Assembly (NCBI GenBank): GCA_031213475.1
Contig: JARUPZ010000023.1
Span: 8,450,157 to 8,514,156, forward strand
Length of the DNA stretch: 64,000 bases
Reading direction: 5' to 3'
DNA from: Nereocystis luetkeana
Taxonomy: Eukaryota > Sar > Phaeophyceae > Laminariales > Laminariaceae
Below are positions 56,490 through 62,400 of the stretch, piece by piece. Both the position numbers and the translations under genes were made by a program. Position 1 is the first letter of the stretch, and each line of letters begins with the position of its first letter. The notes under the pieces were generated by a model. That model was not told the DNA's origin. It ran no database searches and saw only the letters and a program-made list of their open reading frames with translations.

Positions 56490-59400
56490 TATATATTGAT
56501 TAATCAAGCGACTGTCACCACCGTTATCAAGGTTGGTGCAAGAGGAAAAAAAAAGGGAGAGACGCACACAACGCACACACACACCTCCGAAGTTGATACG
56601 TTGGCCTCATGCAGTCGCCTGGACGCTATGTCTCTCTTCAACCGCGCGCACGTCGCGCGAGCCGCGTTGTCTGCGACCTCTGAGGGCTGTTCGCCGACCA
56701 CGCCCGCCTTCGCCCCCAGCAGGCGCTTCAGCTCGTCCGCCTCTTGCTCCAGGAGATGGTGTAGCTTCAGCACAAGCTCCTACGCATACAATGTTCAGTT
56801 TACACATTGATTTGTCGCGTAAAAAATCATGATTGGACAGTACAAAATTCATGATAGGACAGTACAATAGCGCAACACAAAGCTCAGGCTGTGGGGAAGA
56901 GACAGGTCAGAGCGTGTGTGCTTTATTTGCTTTGGTTGTTTGAGGGGTCGTTGCTGGGAGGCCCAGATTGCCAAGTAGCGTGATACAAGTAGCGTGACAC
57001 ATACATAGATGTTCGAGTTTATTGTTACACAGTGGCCACAAGATTGCGATCGTGGGCAATTTCCACCCCTGGGGTGCGTTCCATATAGGCTAGTGGGTAT
57101 CCCCTCCTCACCAGCACTATTAATAGACACATGGGGGCTCGAAAAAACAACGGAGACTGCGGATTTGCCCGTCGTTTTTGAAGCCGGGATAGCCGTACTA
57201 TACCTAACGGCCGTCCCGCGTCGAACAACGGCGCCCCTCTTTAGTCCTGCGTAGGAAGAGAACCGTACCGAGGAAAGCTCCCCCCCCCCCCCCCTCCACC
57301 CCCTCCCTCCCCGAGCCCGCCTCACCTTCTGCCCCGTGAACTCCTGTTCGACCTCATCGTGATATTTCTGCATCCGCTCCACGAGCTCGCGGATGTTGGG
57401 ATCATCTTCGCCACCGAAGCTGGGCATTTGTTTTCGGCACGGGCAAAGGCGGGGTGGTGCGTTTACCAAATATATATATACATATATATGCGGTCGCCGG
57501 CATGTAGGGTGTGAAGAGTCTAAGCCCAACATAGGTTAGCTTTTCATAAAAGCGGTGGATGTCTCCTGCTCAAGAGCATCCTGTAACAAGCCTTAAAGCA
57601 GATGAGCGCTCTCACCCACTGGTTTCCTCCCATCTGTAGTGCAGAAAATACACGAAGTCTAGCGTTTAGCACAAACAGGCGGGGCATGCCGACTCGGCCG
57701 CTCTTACGCTATACCAGGTATACTGAAAAAAATGTCCCACACCAATTCCAAGCGGTGTCCTCCCAGAACAAATGACTTCAGCTCTTAAGGCGTTGAGTCC
57801 CGAATTATGTTACGCAGGCCTCTCTTCAACCGAAGTACTCTCTGTGTATCCATGTGTGTGTTGCACGATGTACGTCTGCTGGTGGCAGCGGCACGCTGTA
57901 CAAAAAACAAAAAAACAAAAAGCAATGTCCGGATTCACGACGAACTGGGAGAGGTCTGTAGATGTGAAGTGCATTATTGTAAATTAGGGGTCCGGAGGCG
58001 CTAGGGAACCGGCTGGGGGACTTTTGAGTCTACACAGTATGGAGGACCGCTGTATTACACTGAAAAAAAAAAAGAAGTACACATATACAGGTGCCGTTCT
58101 TTCATCGCGACGAGGACGAAAGCGTGAGATAGCAATTTTATCGATGAAGACGGACGAGCAGCAGTGGGAATGCCGAACCCTCTGCGAGATGAAAATGGAG
58201 GCAAAAGGACCGGGGGGAGGGGGGAGGGGAGGGGAAGAAGACGCCTGCGGCCACGGCTTTGGTCAGAGAAACTCGAGAGCAAAACTGACGGATACATGTA
58301 TATGTGTAGCGGGGGGGGGGCGTTCAAGCGTGAAGTGTGCCCACAGCACGTTACACATCCTGCATATGAGGAATACTGCAACTTTTTCAGGGCGCACCTG
58401 TCGAGCTTCTCCTGCATCTCGAGGTCGTCCAGACCGCCGCCGCCTTCCTCGCGACGGACGCGGGCGCTGATGGACATTCGCGACCGTAGGGAGCGGCCGG
58501 GTTTGTCGCCGCCGGTTTTGAACTCCGGCAAAACCCGGTTCGGTCGCCTGGAGAAAAACCCTGGTCCCTGCCTCGAATCTTCGTCCACACCCTGTTGTTG
58601 CGCGCAGAAAGCAGAAGCGACGCGCAAAAAAAGGGCATGGCACGTTCGCCCGAGTCGGACCGGGCCGACACCGTTTTTCTCGCGGAATAAGGTCAAGATT
58701 GTTTGTCACGTCATGTCATTTTGCTCTGATGTTTCTCGAATCTCGGCCCACACCTTGTACATATAGGAAAGGGATGCAGTAAACGAGAGCACGCATGTGT
58801 GGGGGTCCGAGGGCCGCCATCGTTTGCTCGCGAAAAAGCGAATACATGGTGCAACTCGTTGAGTTTCCAAAACGTTTGACGCGTGCGCTTCGTGATATCG
58901 GTGTATTCTGCATGAGTCACAATTCCAGCAATAAACGCGAGCTCAAACGAATCTTGGCGGGCGCCGTGCAGCGTAGTGCATCAACCATAAGCTGCGTGTG
59001 GCTTATTTGGACGGCACTCCAATGACGCCACATAACGGGTAGGAGAGCAAAAAAGAAATACCTACAAGCTCAACATGGGAGAAACGTACGGAACGTCGAT
59101 AGAAATACGCAGTATGCACCGCCACCACACCCCACTGCGACTGCTCGTTTCAAATCAAAACGTTAGACTGTGACGTTTCGTGTGTTACCTCCAAGCGATC
59201 TCCTCTTGCTTTCGATCGATACGCTGGGATCGGGGCCTGTCCGGTCGCCCACGCCTTGGTGCGGAAGTAATACACGGCGGAAACAACCCTAAACGCAACA
59301 TAACAAAGAAAGAAGGACGAGGACGAGGAGGACAAGGGCGGAGACGAGAACGGAAAGAGGAGGTGGAGGCAGGGCGAGACAGTTGAGACGGGTAGGGTAT

Positions 59401-62400
59401 GCCAGCACTACTACCACCGCTACAGCAGTCGTTCACGAAATATCGAACCCGAGACAACACCGCCTTGTTGTCGAAAATTGTGTGAGGATGACAAGTTTAG
59501 CTCGAGTAAATCAGACGTGTTCTTCACAGCCATTCGTGGCATTATTTTTGTTCGCCGTCCAGTTTTATTATCTTCGCTCTTCTTGCTCCTGCCCCTTCCT
59601 AGCCGTAACTCGGTTTCGGGGTCAACAAGTAGGTTATTCTCCCCCTTCCCACTACCGCACGTGCCTTGCCATTTTTATCGCGAGGAAAATAAAAAAACAG
59701 CATTTTCTTCCCTTCGTCGACTGGCGTCGACACTGTGCCTACCCACGCTACAATTGGTGTCATGAGGGAAAAACAATGTGCTGTAACAGGTGTATACTCT
59801 ACCCTCTGGAATACCTTCTTCGACAGCGCCCGATTTTACACAGGTGGGGTGGAGCAGAATCGCGGTCAGAGAAGATGGAATGAACTGGGCACTCAAAGAT
59901 TACTCACGATACCGGCTGCCGCCGGCTGGAAGAGCATGAAATATATACCGAAAGCAGCAAAGACGGAGGGGGGCGGGGGGGGGTACTTGATATCATGCAT
60001 GGCCGTAGTCATATGACCATAGGCCTTCGCATCCCTAAAATGCCGAAACGGAGCACGTCGGGTTTCCACGACGAGGCAGACATCGCTTGCAGGGAGCAAG
60101 CGGTTTCTCCATCACATAATGCCTCGTTCGTGCGCTCTTTCAGTGCGCAATGTCCCATCCGCCAATGTGTGTGAGGTGCATGGTGTACCCTTTCCTACCG
60201 TCGACGCCATCATCAGCACACTAAATACGAGTGCAACGAAACAGAACCCCACGAGACACTTCTCATGTATTAATACAGGCAACTGCTGTACGTGCAATTT
60301 TTATTCTGGCTCACCCGAATATCATGAAGGCGACACCCGCTAGGAGGCCACCGATAAGCGCCCAGTCGGGCGTGAGGGTAATGTCGTCGCTGTTTTTGGC
60401 TACTCCCAGCTTGATGAGATTGGCAGCCGTCAGGGGCACGAAGTACGCGTCCGTGGTACAACTGCTCTCGTCGGGTAGCCAGCGGTCGTACCCAGATCAG
60501 GCGGGCAACGAGGAAACAAACAAGAGTTCGGCGTTTCAAGGGGGGTTAAAAACTGGCAATGCTCAAATCGCTTCTTTTTTTTTTTCGTTTTTGGTATCCT
60601 CAGGCTGGCGGGGCATAGTTAAAAACGCACAGTAATAAGCGTACCACATTTTGTGTCGTGCATCAATTTGACCATTGCTGTAGTTTCACAACCGTTTGTT
60701 CTCCTAAAAAATCTTCGTTTGTCAGCTCGAAGTGGAAATAAGTGCTACCGTTCATGTCAACAGTTGTGTACCTGGTATCATATTAAATAGGTGTATCGCG
60801 GTAGACTAACCGTCGACGTTTTTTTATTTTTTCACGGCATGACATCAAGCTCACCTGACATCAGCAGACATGACGGCGACGACAACGATGCTCAGGGAGT
60901 TGCAGCTGGAGCTGAACACGTACGTCCCGGCGTTCTCGAAGACGAAGCCGAAGCTTTCGTACGTGGCCGACGACGTGGCAAGCTCCGCCAGGCTACGGAA
61001 CTCGCCATAGTCAAACCTTTTGCAGGTTCGTCGGTAAGTAGGTGGTGTTATGATAGGGTGTGCAAACATGGGGGGGGGTAGAGCGTCTTCCATTGAGGCG
61101 AGGCGGGCAGGAGGGGTTTCACGCGGGTGTTTCGTCTCTTTCCGATCAGCTAGCCCTCCTCATCTCAATGTATACTACGAAGCGTGGCCGCGCCGTAGTC
61201 AAACATCGCTGCGGCGGTACGTATCTACTTGCGATCATTTCTTTGTATGGGCAGCCTTAACCAGGATAGGACGAAAAATACCCGTCTCAAAAGCTCGCAC
61301 ACAGGCTATACTCTGCGCTGAGCACAACTTCTGTGGTACGAGTTGGGAGATATATTTGGCCGCGACAAGATAAAAAATAATATGTTTCTCGTTCTGGAAC
61401 AAACTACACAGACCGGAACCTTCCCGTTTGAATTCGCACAAAGCAGCCGAAGTTTAGTATAACTGCCGTAAGGGTGCACTACGCTTGCAACCCCCGCTTA
61501 AAAAGGCGGGGCTTCTGTCCACCCGGTCCGGTGGCAATATTTACAGTAGCTTCGAACTCACTCGAGGTTAGAGTTCAGTAGCGAGTCTTTCTCGTACAGG
61601 GGGTAGCAGCCGCTCGATATGTCGAACAGGACCGCGTCTCCTTCACTGACGCACGTCAGGGGGTGCTCGACCGCCGGTTCCCCCGTGTCATCACCGTCCA
61701 AACGTCTTCTTCTTCGTCTGCTCCTTCTGTCGTTCCTCTTCCTTCTCCCCGCTTGTTCTTCCTCCTCCTCCTCCTTCTCCTCCCCCTCATCTGCGCGCTG
61801 TTCCGGTAGCGGGCCGTATTGCTCGTCATCATCGTTTTCCTCGTATAGCGGAGAATTTTCGTAGAAATCTCTTGGGAGCGGAGACAGGCGCTGGTCCTTG
61901 GGAATCGCACCGGGAATGGTCGTCAGGGTCCCGTCTGCGCTGAAGAAGCGGTCGCGGTACTGGTTCCGTGGTCGGTAGTTCTCCGCTCTACGTAATGGTT
62001 TGAGGCACCAGTCAGACAGGCGATCGAGCGAGAATACAGGGGGTCGTGGAGTGGTCATGGTGCTGAGCCGGTGATCTACATGGCCCTTACAGCAACGGTT
62101 ACACTGCGTATGGGTGTAGAGCTGTAGACGGAGTGTAGCGCCTGTGCGGTCTGAGGGCGCCTGGAACCTTGTGCGCAGCAGTGGATGAGACATAATTCAT
62201 ATCGAGATCTACATAGAAGCTACCTGACATGCTACTGTATAATACACCGTTTTGCGGGGAGCGACTATAATACTACAGTTGTACTACTACATGACGAGCA
62301 AAAGAAAGAAAGCGTTGATCTATCGCTGCACTCGACACAGAAGGGGGTCTTCTACACATTGGAAAAATCATTACCTACAGCCTACATACAGTAGATCATC

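Noticed and set aside
58164-58766. 200-codon + strand frame opposite E6
   Set aside because: Overlaps the phase-consistent minus-strand exon E6 and shows no independent features.
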